From the NCBI GenBank assembly GCA_023457255.1, contig JAEWMB010000039.1, positions 62,001-126,000 of the forward strand: a stretch of 64,000 nucleotides of DNA. Direction: 5' to 3'. Of the stretch, positions 38,322-47,722 are shown piece by piece (the first letter of the stretch is position 1; each line of letters opens with the position of its first letter). The translations under genes were made by a program, and so were the position numbers. Source of the stretch: Bacillota bacterium (GTDB taxonomy: Bacteria > Bacillota > Clostridia > Lachnospirales > Lachnospiraceae). The notes under the pieces are model-generated. The model did no database searches, was not told the origin of the DNA, and saw only the letters and a program-made list of their open reading frames with translations.

Positions 38322-40184
38322 TTATATTTTAGTTTTTTTTATCATTTCAACAAATTCTGAATTTTTACTCGTATTGAAAAACATTTGTATAATTCGCTCT
38401 ACCGCATCTTCCGACCTAAGACCATTCAATGCCTTTCTCATAAGATAATTTGCTTCCATCTCGGCTGGTGATAATAATAGATCATCACGGCGTGTGCTGG
38501 ACTTTGGCAGATCAATTGCCGGGAAGATTCGCTTTTCAGATAAACTGCGATCCAGCACAAGCTCCATATTACCGGTTCCCTTAAATTCTTCAAACACAAC
38601 ATCATCCATACGGCTGCCTGTTTCAACCAAGGCTGTTGCCAGGATGGTTAAACTTCCGCCCTCTCTCATATTTCTTGCCGCTCCGAAGAACCTCTTAGGC
38701 ATATGAAGTGCTGCCGGATCAAGACCGCCGGATAATGTACGTCCGCTTGCCTGCACAGTTAAGTTATAGGCTCTTGCAAGTCTCGTGATACTATCTAATA
38801 AAATTACAACATCTTTCTTATGTTCTACCAAACGCTTTGCACGTTCAATCACCATCTCAGACACTCGTTTATGATTCTCCGGTAATTCATCGAAGGTTGA
38901 GTAGATCACTTCGACGTTCCCGCCTTCAATTGATTCTTTCATATCGGTAACTTCTTCCGGCCGCTCATCAATTAACAATATAATCAAATGCATCTCAGGG
39001 TGATTTTTAGTAATAGCCCTGGCAACCTGCTTTAATAAGGTAGTTTTACCCGCTTTAGGCTGGGATACAATCATCCCTCTTTGCCCTTTGCCAATTGGTG
39101 ATATTAAATCAACCATACGCATTGCCACCTGACAGCCAGGCGTTTCAAGATGAATTCTCTCATTTGGAAAGATTGGGGTTAAATCTTCGAATTTCTTACG
39201 TTTTACCGCCTCGGACGGATGTAGTCCGTTAATGTATTTGATATAGAGAAGAGCACTGAATTTTTCGTTCTGATTTCGTATTCTAGTATTTCCTACAATG
39301 ATATCACCAGTTTTTAGATTAAATCTTCGAATCTGTGCCGGAGAAACATAAACATCGTTTTCACCAGGTAAAAAGTTATCGCATCGGATAAATCCATATC
39401 CGTCGGATAACACTTCTAAAATTCCTTCCTTGGTTTCACCGGAATCTAATTGCTCCATATCCATCGGCACTTTCTCTTCTTGCTGATTTATCTGTGAAAG
39501 AAATCGTTCCGATGAGGAAGTTGTATGATAGCCTGCCTCGGTGGCTTGGTTTCCGTTATTTTCTCCTGCCGGATTTATTCTAACTACCCGATCTGATTCA
39601 GAATACCCACGGTTTTCATTAAATCTGCGGTTATCCGCCGGTCTGCGATTATCCATCGTTCTGCGGTTATCATAATTTCTTATCATCTCATTGTTACGGT
39701 TGTCACTGCTTCTATTTTCATTACTTCTACTATTACTATCATTTAACCGGTTTTCGTTGATTCTATTCTCCAAATTACGGTTTTCCATGCTCCGACCTTC
39801 ATTACTTCGATAACTCTCACTCATTCGGCCATTATCATTTCCCCTAGTTTCGGTTGCTTTTGTTATTTCGTGCGGACGGCTCTGCTCCGGTACCCTGCGT
39901 ATCACATTATTTCGATTTTCTTGGGTATGAGAAGATCCCATAGTACGGTTTTCTAAAACCTGCTTTGTATCTCCTGTTGCTTTTTTACTTTCATCCATCC
40001 CGGGCTTTATAGCTTTCTCATCCGTACTTTTATTTATGGAGTCTTCTGATTCTTGTCCGTTCTCCAATGCATTCAATGCATCAATCAGTTCCTGCTTGCG
40101 CAATGCGGTAATGCTTTTCATTCCCTTTTCTTTCGCAATGTCACGCAATTCAGAAAGCGATTTTGTTTTATACAAATTACTCAT
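38322..40184 (-). CDS. rho: Transcription terminator Rho with Asn/Arg-rich insert
   Basis: This is a 620-residue Rho against about 420 in E. coli. Residues 1-40 are the N-terminal helical Rho_N domain (SLSELRDIAKEKGMKSITAL). About 45-250 is a low-complexity insert dominated by N, R, E, S and D (for example NENRSSDNRNNEMIRNYDNR). The RNA-binding cold-shock-like domain (EGILEVLSDGYGFIR) and the ATPase then follow with Walker A SQPKAGKTTLL, Walker B VVILLDSITRLARAYN, and the Q/R-loop PKRFFGAARNMREGGSLTI. It acts as an RNA-dependent hexameric helicase. AAGGAGCAGAATGA precedes the ATG. Confidence 0.95.
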   Translation of the reverse strand: MSNLYKTKSLSELRDIAKEKGMKSITALRKQELIDALNALENGQESEDSINKSTDEKAIKPGMDESKKATGDTKQVLENRTMGSSHTQENRNNVIRRVPEQSRPHEITKATETRGNDNGRMSESYRSNEGRSMENRNLENRINENRLNDSNSRSNENRSSDNRNNEMIRNYDNRRTMDNRRPADNRRFNENRGYSESDRVVRINPAGENNGNQATEAGYHTTSSSERFLSQINQQEEKVPMDMEQLDSGETKEGILEVLSDGYGFIRCDNFLPGENDVYVSPAQIRRFNLKTGDIIVGNTRIRNQNEKFSALLYIKYINGLHPSEAVKRKKFEDLTPIFPNERIHLETPGCQVAMRMVDLISPIGKGQRGMIVSQPKAGKTTLLKQVARAITKNHPEMHLIILLIDERPEEVTDMKESIEGGNVEVIYSTFDELPENHKRVSEMVIERAKRLVEHKKDVVILLDSITRLARAYNLTVQASGRTLSGGLDPAALHMPKRFFGAARNMREGGSLTILATALVETGSRMDDVVFEEFKGTGNMELVLDRSLSEKRIFPAIDLPKSSTRRDDLLLSPAEMEANYLMRKALNGLRSEDAVERIIQMFFNTSKNSEFVEMIKKTKI

Positions 40185-40374
40185 TCATTCTGCTCCTTTT
40201 ATTAAACTAATCTATCTTAGGATTTGTTGAGAAATGATATAGAAAAAATGATGTGTCCTAGAGACAATTCTTGTGATAGTTTTATTATACACTATTTGTT
40301 AAAAAAGAAAAGTATTATTTTTAACAGCCTTAAACCACATGAGATTGTACTATTTTTATTCCCAAGCTTTCAAC

Positions 40375-40436
40375 TTGATTTAGCCTGTACTAAGTGTTAT
40401 TATTATGAAAGTATAGCCCTCAGATTTGAGGGCTAT
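40375..40436 (+). promoter_or_regulatory. Promoter and leader hairpin of the malic enzyme gene
   Basis: TTGATT (40375-40380), a 17-base spacer and TATTAT (40398-40403) fit a sigma-A promoter. Right behind it, at about +1 to +25, is a perfect 10-bp hairpin ATAGCCCTCA-GATT-TGAGGGCTAT (40413-40436) without a T-run. A hairpin at the very 5' end usually protects mRNA from decay. Confidence 0.65.
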
Positions 40437-40492
40437 GATAGAAAATCTATAATTATTCCCGAAATTAATACACAAAGTTTGGAGGAAGTGTT

Positions 40493-41644
40493 ATGACGCT
40501 TAACGAAAAAGCACTCAAATTGCACGAAGAATGGAACGGTAAATTAGCAACAACTTCAAAATGCCAGGTAAAATCAAGAGAAGATTTAGCATTAGCCTAT
40601 ACTCCTGGTGTAGCAGAGCCTTGTAAAGTAATCGCAAATGATACGGAGGCTGCTTATAAATACACGATCAAAGCAAATACTGTAGCAGTAGTTAGCGATG
40701 GTAGTGCCGTTCTTGGTCTTGGCAATATTGGTGCTCATGCAGCAATGCCTGTTATGGAAGGAAAATGTGTCCTTTTTAAAGAATTCGGCGGCGTTAATGC
40801 ATTTCCTATTTGTTTAGATACACAAGATAGCGAAGAAATTATTAAAACTATCCTTCATATTGCACCCGCTTTTGGCGGAATTAATCTGGAAGATATCTCT
40901 GCACCAAGATGTTTTGAAATTGAAGCCAGATTAAAAGAGAAGCTCTCAATTCCTGTCTTTCATGATGATCAGCATGGAACCGCAATCGCTGTGCTTGCCG
41001 GTATCATCAATGCCTTAAAAATAACCAATAAGAAAAAAGAAGACTGTAAAGTCACTATCAATGGTGCCGGCAGCGCAGGAATCGCTATCGCAAAGCTTCT
41101 ATTAAGTTATGGATTCCGACATCTTATTCTATGCGATAAAACTGGAATTCTTTCAAAACAGACGGAGAATCTAAATTGGATGCAAAAAAAAATGATGGAG
41201 GTAACAAACCTGGATGGAGTTAACGGGACACTTTCAGACGCCTTAAAAGGTGCCGATATCTTTATTGGGGTTTCTGCTCCTAATATCGTTACTCCTGATA
41301 TGGTTTCTTCTATGAACAAAGATTCTATACTATTTGCGATGGCAAATCCTGTTCCGGAAATAATGCCGGATCTTGCTAAGAAAGCCGGGGCAAAAGTCGT
41401 TGGTACCGGAAGAAGTGATTTTCCGAATCAAGTGAATAATGTAATTGTATTCCCCGGGATCTTTAAAGGAGCTTTGGAAGGACGGGCAACTCAGATTACG
41501 GAAGAAATGAAACTTGCCGCCGCAAAAGCAATCGCCGGCTTAGTAAGCGATGCGGAATTAAATGAAGATTTTATAATGCCGGAGGCATTTGATAAGCGTG
41601 TTTGCAAAGCCGTAAGTAATGCTGTGAAATCCTATATAAAATAG
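40493..41644 (+). CDS. NAD(P)-dependent malic enzyme
   Basis: This is a 383-residue short bacterial malic enzyme that oxidatively decarboxylates malate to pyruvate and CO2. It has the tyrosine region LALAYTPGVAEPCK, the Lys-containing SDGSAVLGLGNIGAHAAMPV, metal site VFHDDQHGTAIAVLAG, nucleotide fold INGAGSAGIAIAKLL, and the C-terminal VIVFPGIFKGALEGRA. It belongs to the small NAD(P)+ type found as stand-alone enzymes in Firmicutes. TTTGGAGGAAGTGTT precedes the ATG. It is cytoplasmic and may supply NADPH or pyruvate in fermentation. Confidence 0.94.
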   Translation: MTLNEKALKLHEEWNGKLATTSKCQVKSREDLALAYTPGVAEPCKVIANDTEAAYKYTIKANTVAVVSDGSAVLGLGNIGAHAAMPVMEGKCVLFKEFGGVNAFPICLDTQDSEEIIKTILHIAPAFGGINLEDISAPRCFEIEARLKEKLSIPVFHDDQHGTAIAVLAGIINALKITNKKKEDCKVTINGAGSAGIAIAKLLLSYGFRHLILCDKTGILSKQTENLNWMQKKMMEVTNLDGVNGTLSDALKGADIFIGVSAPNIVTPDMVSSMNKDSILFAMANPVPEIMPDLAKKAGAKVVGTGRSDFPNQVNNVIVFPGIFKGALEGRATQITEEMKLAAAKAIAGLVSDAELNEDFIMPEAFDKRVCKAVSNAVKSYIK

Positions 41645-41710
41645 TTTATCCTGCTTCTCAGAAGAGGAGAAACAGCCACCGATAAAGCGCTTCAGGCACC
41701 ATAAAATTGG

Positions 41711-41739
41711 TAATCGGAACATACCTTTTGTTCCGATTA
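41711..41739 (+). terminator. Hairpin between malic enzyme and radical SAM genes
   Basis: A perfect 11-bp stem TAATCGGAACA/TGTTCCGATTA has a 7-base loop and TATT after it. It sits directly against the ribosome site (AAGGACGG) of the next gene, so it could end the malic enzyme transcript or modulate translation downstream. Confidence 0.5.
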
Positions 41740-41756
41740 TATTAAGGACGGATATT

Positions 41757-42698
41757 ATGGATTTATGGAAGGGAAAACGTTATTACTCCTTAGATGCTTA
41801 TTATAAAGATCAATTCGGTGATAAGGTTTATAAACTATCCTTAGATGGTGGCATGACTTGTCCAAATCGAGATGGAACTTTAGGAAGGGGTGGCTGCATC
41901 TTTTGCAGTTCGGGTGGTTCCGGTGATTTTGCCGCCAGTAGGGACCTATCCATTACTGAGCAAATTAAGACAGCCAAAGAAAAGGTAGCAAATAAAGTGA
42001 AAAGTAACCGTTATGTTGCCTACTTTCAAGCATATACCAATACTTATGCACCGGTTAGCTATCTTCGCTCCATCTTTACAGAAGCGATAAATCATAAAGA
42101 CATCGCAGCTCTTTCGATTGCTACCAGACCTGATTGTTTACCGGATGAAGTACTAGGGCTTTTGTCAGAATTAAGTCAAAAGAAACCTGTTTCTATCGAA
42201 CTAGGTCTTCAAACGATACATGAAAACAGTGCTAAGTTAATTCGGCGTGGATACTCCCTTCCTGTTTTTGATGAGGTGATAAATCGATTGCATCAGATAA
42301 ATATTCCGGTGATCGTTCATATTATTCTTGGTCTCCCCGGTGAAACAAAGGAAATGATGCTCTCTACCGTAGACTATTTGGCAAAGCTTCCAATACACGG
42401 TATCAAGCTGCAGCTTATGTATGTTTTAAAAAACACCGAACTGGAGACCCTCTATGAAAAGGATTCAAAACTGTTTTCGCTCCTACAGTTAGAAGATTAC
42501 ATCGACGTTCTTACCGAATGTTTAGAGCGCCTGCCGCCTCATATTGTTATACACAGAATAACCGGAGACGGCCCAAAAAATTTATTGATCGCACCAAGAT
42601 GGAGCGCTAACAAACGCTTAGTTTTAAATACAATTCAGAAGGAATTAAAGAGACGAGATTCTTATCAAGGAAAATACATTCGAACCAAACTCGAATAG
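41757..42698 (+). CDS. Radical SAM protein, TIGR01212/YhcC family
   Basis: This 313-residue member of the TIGR01212 family resembles E. coli YhcC. The iron-sulfur motif is atypical: Cys in GGMTCPNRDGT, then the GGCIFCSSGGSGDFAA pair, giving the family's C-x(n)-C-x2-C arrangement near residues 30-52. Other hallmarks are YFQAYTNTYAP and IELGLQTIHE. It resembles the catalytic half of the Elp3/tRNA-modifying radical SAM proteins; the substrate is unknown. AAGGACGGATATT precedes the ATG. The DUF4364 gene follows 14 bases after it. Confidence 0.9.
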   Translation: MDLWKGKRYYSLDAYYKDQFGDKVYKLSLDGGMTCPNRDGTLGRGGCIFCSSGGSGDFAASRDLSITEQIKTAKEKVANKVKSNRYVAYFQAYTNTYAPVSYLRSIFTEAINHKDIAALSIATRPDCLPDEVLGLLSELSQKKPVSIELGLQTIHENSAKLIRRGYSLPVFDEVINRLHQINIPVIVHIILGLPGETKEMMLSTVDYLAKLPIHGIKLQLMYVLKNTELETLYEKDSKLFSLLQLEDYIDVLTECLERLPPHIVIHRITGDGPKNLLIAPRWSANKRLVLNTIQKELKRRDSYQGKYIRTKLE

Positions 42699-42712
42699 AA
42701 GGGAGAACAGCA

Positions 42713-43234
42713 ATGCAAGCGGAAACTCTGATGCTTTATAAATTAATCGTACTTTATATCTTAGACAAGGTGGACTTTCCACTCACCAATGGTCAATTAA
42801 CTAATTTTATACTGGAAAAAGAATATACGAATTACTTTAATATTCAGCAAACAATCTCAGAGTTAATTGACGATCACTACATTAATGCTGAGACAATTCG
42901 CAACAGCTCTCTTTATCAAATTACAGACTCCGGCAAGGAAACGCTATCCTTCTTTTGCAATACAATTGCGCAAGCCATCCGCGACGACATTGATATTTAT
43001 CTGAAAGAACACAAGTACAGTTTGCGTGAGGAGGTATCTACTCTCGCAGATTATTACGAGGTAAAAAAGGATGAGTTTATTGCCCACCTCCGTGTTATGG
43101 AGGGCTCCAGTGCAATTATTGATTTAAAATTATCTGCCCCGACAGAGAGGGAAGCAAACCTCATCTGCAACAATTGGAAGCAAAAAAGCTCCGATATCTA
43201 TACTTATGTGATTTCATCGCTGATTTCAGATTAA
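42713..43234 (+). CDS. DUF4364 protein
   Basis: This 173-residue protein has an N-terminal winged-helix-like region (PLTNGQLTNFILEKEYTNYF, then ISELIDDHYINAETIRNSS) and an alpha/beta C-terminal half. This pattern fits DUF4364, a clostridial family thought to be transcription-regulator-like. GAAGGGAGAACAGCA precedes the ATG. It probably shares a transcript with the radical SAM gene. DNA binding is inferred only. Confidence 0.85.
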   Translation: MQAETLMLYKLIVLYILDKVDFPLTNGQLTNFILEKEYTNYFNIQQTISELIDDHYINAETIRNSSLYQITDSGKETLSFFCNTIAQAIRDDIDIYLKEHKYSLREEVSTLADYYEVKKDEFIAHLRVMEGSSAIIDLKLSAPTEREANLICNNWKQKSSDIYTYVISSLISD

Positions 43235-43359
43235 TCTTGGGATAGTCACAGGCAGTTTTCAATTCTTAAGCCATTCTGCGATAGATACGGTTTATCATCT
43301 AAAATGAAGCAAAGAGTGAAATCACCCTTTGTTCATATATATTATTAGGAGGACCCACT

Positions 43360-43782
43360 ATGTTTGACCCAAATTGTTCTTACTGTGCCGAAGGCGAATT
43401 AGTAGCCAAATTCGGTATCAAAATCTGTGAATTACCTGCATCCAAGGTTTATCTTTTCAAAGAGCAAAGCCATAAGGGAAGATGTATTGTCGCAAGTAAA
43501 TTCCATGTAAGTGAAATCATTGAATTATCAGAGGAAGATCGTAATGCTTTTTTTGCAGATGTAAATAAGGTAGCTAACGCTATCCATCATGCTTTTCATC
43601 CCGATAAGGTGAATTACGGCGCATACGGTGATACCGGACATCATCTTCATTTTCATCTTGTTCCTAAATATAAGGATGAGTTTGAATGGGGCGGCACATT
43701 TGCTATGGATCCCAAGCAAATAACACTTACCGATCAGGAATATGGAGAAATAATTGAAGCATTAAATTCAAACCTTTCATAA
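43360..43782 (+). CDS. HIT-family protein
   Basis: This 140-residue protein carries the histidine-triad motif in TGHHLHFHLVPKYKDEF near residue 95. An N-terminal Cys pair (NCSYCAEGEL) may bind zinc. HIT proteins hydrolyse or transfer nucleotides (for example AMP from phosphoramidates or dinucleoside polyphosphates). ATTAGGAGGACCCACT precedes the ATG. The exact substrate is unknown. It ends the plus-strand block and is followed by a two-way terminator against the biosynthetic cluster. Confidence 0.92.
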   Translation: MFDPNCSYCAEGELVAKFGIKICELPASKVYLFKEQSHKGRCIVASKFHVSEIIELSEEDRNAFFADVNKVANAIHHAFHPDKVNYGAYGDTGHHLHFHLVPKYKDEFEWGGTFAMDPKQITLTDQEYGEIIEALNSNLS

Positions 43783-43855
43783 TCTTCCCTCATTTCTAAG
43801 CCGTATTCTAAATTTGTGAATGCAGCACAGAGGATTCCTACTTCTTTCTTGTTTA

Positions 43856-43923
43856 AAATTAAAAAGTGCATCAAAATGATTAGAATAGATTTCTATTCAT
43901 CTTTGATACACTTTTTTAATTTA
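43856..43923. terminator. Two-way terminator between HIT gene and the peptide cluster
   Basis: A long imperfect hairpin pairs AAATTAAAAAGTGCATCAAA with TTTGATACACTTTTTTAATT. One mismatch and one bulged T interrupt it, and the ends are A/T-rich. It can end both the plus-strand HIT transcript and the minus-strand cluster. Confidence 0.75.
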
Positions 43924-43955
43924 AAATTACAATTCAAAATACCTTAAAATTTCTT

Positions 43956-45776
43956 TTAAGAATTATAGCTTTTCTCCTCCTGGTAATATTGCGCTTGCTT
44001 ATTATATAACATGGCATAAAGACCAGCTTTTTGTGCCATTAACTCTTTATGATTGCCGGACTCAGCAATACCCCCTTCCGATAAAACGATTATTTTGTCA
44101 CAGAATTTGCAGGAAGACAACCGGTGAGAGATATAGATCGCTGTTTTACCACCAACCAATTCATGAAAATGTTCGTATATTTCACTTTCCGCTATCGGAT
44201 CTAGTGCCGCAGTAGGTTCATCTAAAATCACAATTTTTGCATCCTTATACAAGGCTCTCGCTATTGCTATTCTTTGCTGTTCTCCGCCGGAAGGTTCAAA
44301 TCCATCTTCTTCAAAATAGTGATAGATTGCAGTATTTACTCCTTTTGGCAAGTCCCCAATCCGATTTTTTAAATTTACCTTCAAAATTGCATCCAACAAC
44401 TTCGTTTCATTTCCTGTTTCTTGATTTAAGGTGATATTCTCACCAACAGAGAAGGCAAGAAGCTTAAAATCCTGAAACACTACGCCTAATAACTTCATGT
44501 AATCTTCGTACCGATAGTTCTTTATATTCACTCCCTGCACTAAGATTTCACCATCAGTAACCTCATAAAGACGGCATAAGAGCTTAATTATTGTTGTTTT
44601 TCCTGCTCCATTTACTCCAACAATAGCAATATGCTCTCCGGACTTAATTTGAAACGAAATATCCTGTAAGATTAACTTATCACTTCCCGGATAAGCAAAG
44701 GATACGTTCTTAAATTCAATGGCGGGTATTTCTTCAAAATCACACTCGGTATTTCCTGAAAATAAGTGTTCCTTGATTGACATAAACGTCACGAATTCAA
44801 GCATAAAAAATCCTTTTTTTATTAATTCCTGCCATTGAGATAATAAAGTATCTGCAGAATTTCCAAAGGTATCACAGGCATTTAAATACATGGTAAAGTC
44901 ACCAATGCTGATGATTTTCTTAATTGCAAGATATCCAAGATATAGATAAGAGATACTGTTCCTTACCGTTGTAAGCATACGAATGCCAAGGTTATACTTT
45001 AATCCTTCCTCCGCTTGATTTTTCCATACCGTTGTAATACTTTGATTATACTGGTCTGCATTCTGAACCATCATCTCTTCTGCCTGATAGAGACGAATAT
45101 CTTTCCCATAACGAAAGTCGGATAGTTTATAAAAGATATAAGAGAAAGCACGGTTTAAATCTGAAAATTGCCCGAAATATTTTCTTTGCAAAGCATTTTT
45201 TTTCGCATTCCACAAAGTATTTAAGCCGATATTTATAACAATAATCAGTAAAAGAAGCGGTGAACCAAAGGCGAGGATTCCTATCACACCCAGGAGAGTT
45301 AATAAAGACGATAGCATAAGTGACAAGGTCTCTGTAATACCGCCGACACCTCCTGCCCACGACATTCCCGTCTTCGCTTTCTCGGCACGCTCTAGCATCT
45401 CTTTGTTTTCAGTGTTTTCATAATCCATCTTCATAATCTTAAGACCAAGCAAAGCATCAAAATGTTTTGTAAAATCATCTTGATAGGTTTTTGTTAAGGT
45501 CTCAGAAGTTATGGATATTAGGATTGAAATTATTAAGTTTAAGCATATCATCAGGGATACTATAAAAATTAAGTTTGGAATACGTCTCTCTTTTAATAAT
45601 TCGTCAATCAGATATTTGGGAAATACGATCATAAGAAACGGTTGAACGGCATGGCATACTATATCAATAAGATAGAGAAAAAAGTATGATTTCCGATACT
45701 TCCATATCTCACTATATAGGTATCTTATCGTAATTTTTACTGCTTTCCCTGCAGAGATTGGTTTATCCGAATTCAT
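43956..45776 (-). CDS. ABC exporter (permease-ATPase), peptide cluster
   Basis: This 606-residue half-transporter starts at the ATG after GAGGAGGAAAAAT, 14 bases inside the end of the preceding exporter gene. It has six membrane helices (about 25-320). The ATPase shows Walker A GVNGAGKTT, signature PSGGEQQRIAIARAL, Walker B IVILDEPTAALDPIAE with its catalytic Glu, and the switch His YISHRLSS. It carries no N-terminal peptidase domain, so if it exports the cluster peptide, leader removal must come from another enzyme. It likely pairs with the 613-residue exporter. Confidence 0.9.
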   Translation of the reverse strand: MNSDKPISAGKAVKITIRYLYSEIWKYRKSYFFLYLIDIVCHAVQPFLMIVFPKYLIDELLKERRIPNLIFIVSLMICLNLIISILISITSETLTKTYQDDFTKHFDALLGLKIMKMDYENTENKEMLERAEKAKTGMSWAGGVGGITETLSLMLSSLLTLLGVIGILAFGSPLLLLIIVINIGLNTLWNAKKNALQRKYFGQFSDLNRAFSYIFYKLSDFRYGKDIRLYQAEEMMVQNADQYNQSITTVWKNQAEEGLKYNLGIRMLTTVRNSISYLYLGYLAIKKIISIGDFTMYLNACDTFGNSADTLLSQWQELIKKGFFMLEFVTFMSIKEHLFSGNTECDFEEIPAIEFKNVSFAYPGSDKLILQDISFQIKSGEHIAIVGVNGAGKTTIIKLLCRLYEVTDGEILVQGVNIKNYRYEDYMKLLGVVFQDFKLLAFSVGENITLNQETGNETKLLDAILKVNLKNRIGDLPKGVNTAIYHYFEEDGFEPSGGEQQRIAIARALYKDAKIVILDEPTAALDPIAESEIYEHFHELVGGKTAIYISHRLSSCKFCDKIIVLSEGGIAESGNHKELMAQKAGLYAMLYNKQAQYYQEEKSYNS

Positions 45777-47604
45777 ATTTTTCCTCCTCTGCCGCATCTT
45801 TATAATACTTTGCTTGTGCCTCAAATAGCTTCGCATAATCTCCTTTTTGCCTCAGCAATTCTTCATGTGTTCCATATTCCCTTAATCTTCCTTCAAAAAA
45901 TAATGCAATACGGTCGCAAAATCTTGTAGAAGCCAATCGATGAGATATATAAACCGCAGTCTTTCCACCAATCAAGGTATCAAAGTCTTGGTATAATTGA
46001 TATTCCGCTAATGCATCAAGGGCAGCCGTCGGTTCATCCAGCAGTACTACCAAAGCATCCTTATACAATGCACGAGCCAGTGCAAGCTTTTGCCGCTCTC
46101 CGCCAGATAAATCTACTCCATTCTCGTGAATAATTTTTAGTAGCTGTGTATGTACTCCTTCCGGCAATTCCTCTAACTTCTTCGTTAAACCTGCTCCTTT
46201 TAGTGCTTCTTCTGCCTTTAAGGTATCTGTCTCCTTTGGTGTCTTCATCGAAACATTTTCTGCCATTGGAAATGCATATAATTCCACATTCTGAAACACC
46301 GGAGAGAATAAAGAAAAATAATCCTCTTTATCAAACTCTCTGATGTCAATCCCATTTAGCAAAATCCTTCCTTCACTAGGTTCATACAGACGGCATAATA
46401 ATTTAATCAGAGTTGATTTTCCAGCACCATTAACCCCGACAACAGCAAGTTTTTCTCCACTTTTTATAGTAAAGCTTACCTCACGCAACGCATACATTTC
46501 TTGTCCTTCATAACGAAACGAAACCCTGTCAAATGTAAATTCGAGTTGTTTTCCTGCCTGGGAAGAAAGGAGCTCCTTTGTAGTTCGCAGGGCTTTTCTG
46601 CTCTCTTCATCGTACTCTAGGAATTCTCTAAAATCATTTACTTCTGCCGATTGATTTTTCATGACAGCTACCTTCCAGAAAAACTCTTCCATCGCTATAG
46701 CAAAGCTCTTAACCGAAGCCAGATATAAAGTAAAATCGGCTATGGAAAGATTTCTATACAAGACACTGTAGATTAACCAAGCATATAAAATACCCTCCTG
46801 AATCATTTTAAGAATCTGAATGATAGAGTGGCATCGAATCCAGAGATTGCGAGAGTATCGCAGTATTCTTTGCATCGCTTTATTTATATCGCACCAGCGT
46901 TCATAAATCCAATCTGCCATTTGATAGATACGAATATCCTTTGCATACTCAAAATCTTTTGTCATGGAATTAAAATAATGAAGCTTTCTAAAGTAAGGTG
47001 ATAGAGCATCCCATACTTCTTCCTTATCTTTTTTCTTTGTCCTATCAATTGGAAGAAATTGAAGCAGAACAATTCCAAACATAAGAAGGACAAGCAGAGG
47101 ATTTAAGGCAGATAATATTATTGCTGCTACCAGTGCCTGAAGAAAAAGAATCCCTAATTTTATAAAACTATGAATCATTCCTTCAATTCCTTTAGTTTCA
47201 TCATTCACAGCATTCATAGCCCGGTAATATCCATTTAATACGTTTGGATTCTCAAGTTTTTGATAGTCCATTGTTAATGTTTTTCTCATAATCTTAGTTA
47301 AGAAGCGCATACGGCAATGGATAATTCTCCACCATCCCTGACTTTGTAAGATCCCGTTTATGAATTCAAGGAATAAGGTAATACCAGTATAGAGTAAGAT
47401 CATTATGAATAAGTTATGAATCCCTTGACTTTGTTCTATTTGTTCAATCACAAGCTTAATCAATATCGGTACGAAGAAGATGCTGATTGCACTAAACAGC
47501 ATATGAAACAATAGCATAGGAATCAAGGATCTCTGCCACTGCTTCATACTTCGATATAAAAATAGGATATTCTGGTCTACACGGTAATTCTTTCGCTCCC
47601 TCAT
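45763..47604 (-). CDS. ABC exporter (permease-ATPase), peptide cluster
   Basis: This 613-residue half-transporter starts at the ATG after GGAGGTTAAG. Its membrane domain has about six helices. The ATPase shows Walker A GVNGAGKST, signature LSGGERQKLALARAL, Walker B VVLLDEPTAALDALAE and the switch YISHRLAS. Both this and its partner keep the catalytic Glu, unlike the degenerate/consensus pair at 1-4.5 kb. The two share the same layout and probably form a heterodimer for export of, or immunity to, the product. No C39 peptidase domain is present. Confidence 0.9.
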   Translation of the reverse strand: MRERKNYRVDQNILFLYRSMKQWQRSLIPMLLFHMLFSAISIFFVPILIKLVIEQIEQSQGIHNLFIMILLYTGITLFLEFINGILQSQGWWRIIHCRMRFLTKIMRKTLTMDYQKLENPNVLNGYYRAMNAVNDETKGIEGMIHSFIKLGILFLQALVAAIILSALNPLLVLLMFGIVLLQFLPIDRTKKKDKEEVWDALSPYFRKLHYFNSMTKDFEYAKDIRIYQMADWIYERWCDINKAMQRILRYSRNLWIRCHSIIQILKMIQEGILYAWLIYSVLYRNLSIADFTLYLASVKSFAIAMEEFFWKVAVMKNQSAEVNDFREFLEYDEESRKALRTTKELLSSQAGKQLEFTFDRVSFRYEGQEMYALREVSFTIKSGEKLAVVGVNGAGKSTLIKLLCRLYEPSEGRILLNGIDIREFDKEDYFSLFSPVFQNVELYAFPMAENVSMKTPKETDTLKAEEALKGAGLTKKLEELPEGVHTQLLKIIHENGVDLSGGERQKLALARALYKDALVVLLDEPTAALDALAEYQLYQDFDTLIGGKTAVYISHRLASTRFCDRIALFFEGRLREYGTHEELLRQKGDYAKLFEAQAKYYKDAAEEEKYEFG

Positions 47605-47722
47605 CTTAACCTCCATGTACTGCCTTCCATAAAATTAGTTACAAATTCAGCAGTTTTTCAGAAAATTACGTCTATCCTTCTGCTGATAAGTCTAAATCTT
47701 TATAATTTATCTCTCCTGCATA

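Noticed and set aside
43956..47604. Peptidase-containing (C39) bacteriocin exporters
   Set aside because: Both proteins begin directly with the membrane domain; no N-terminal Cys-protease region exists, and the peptides have no double-glycine leader.
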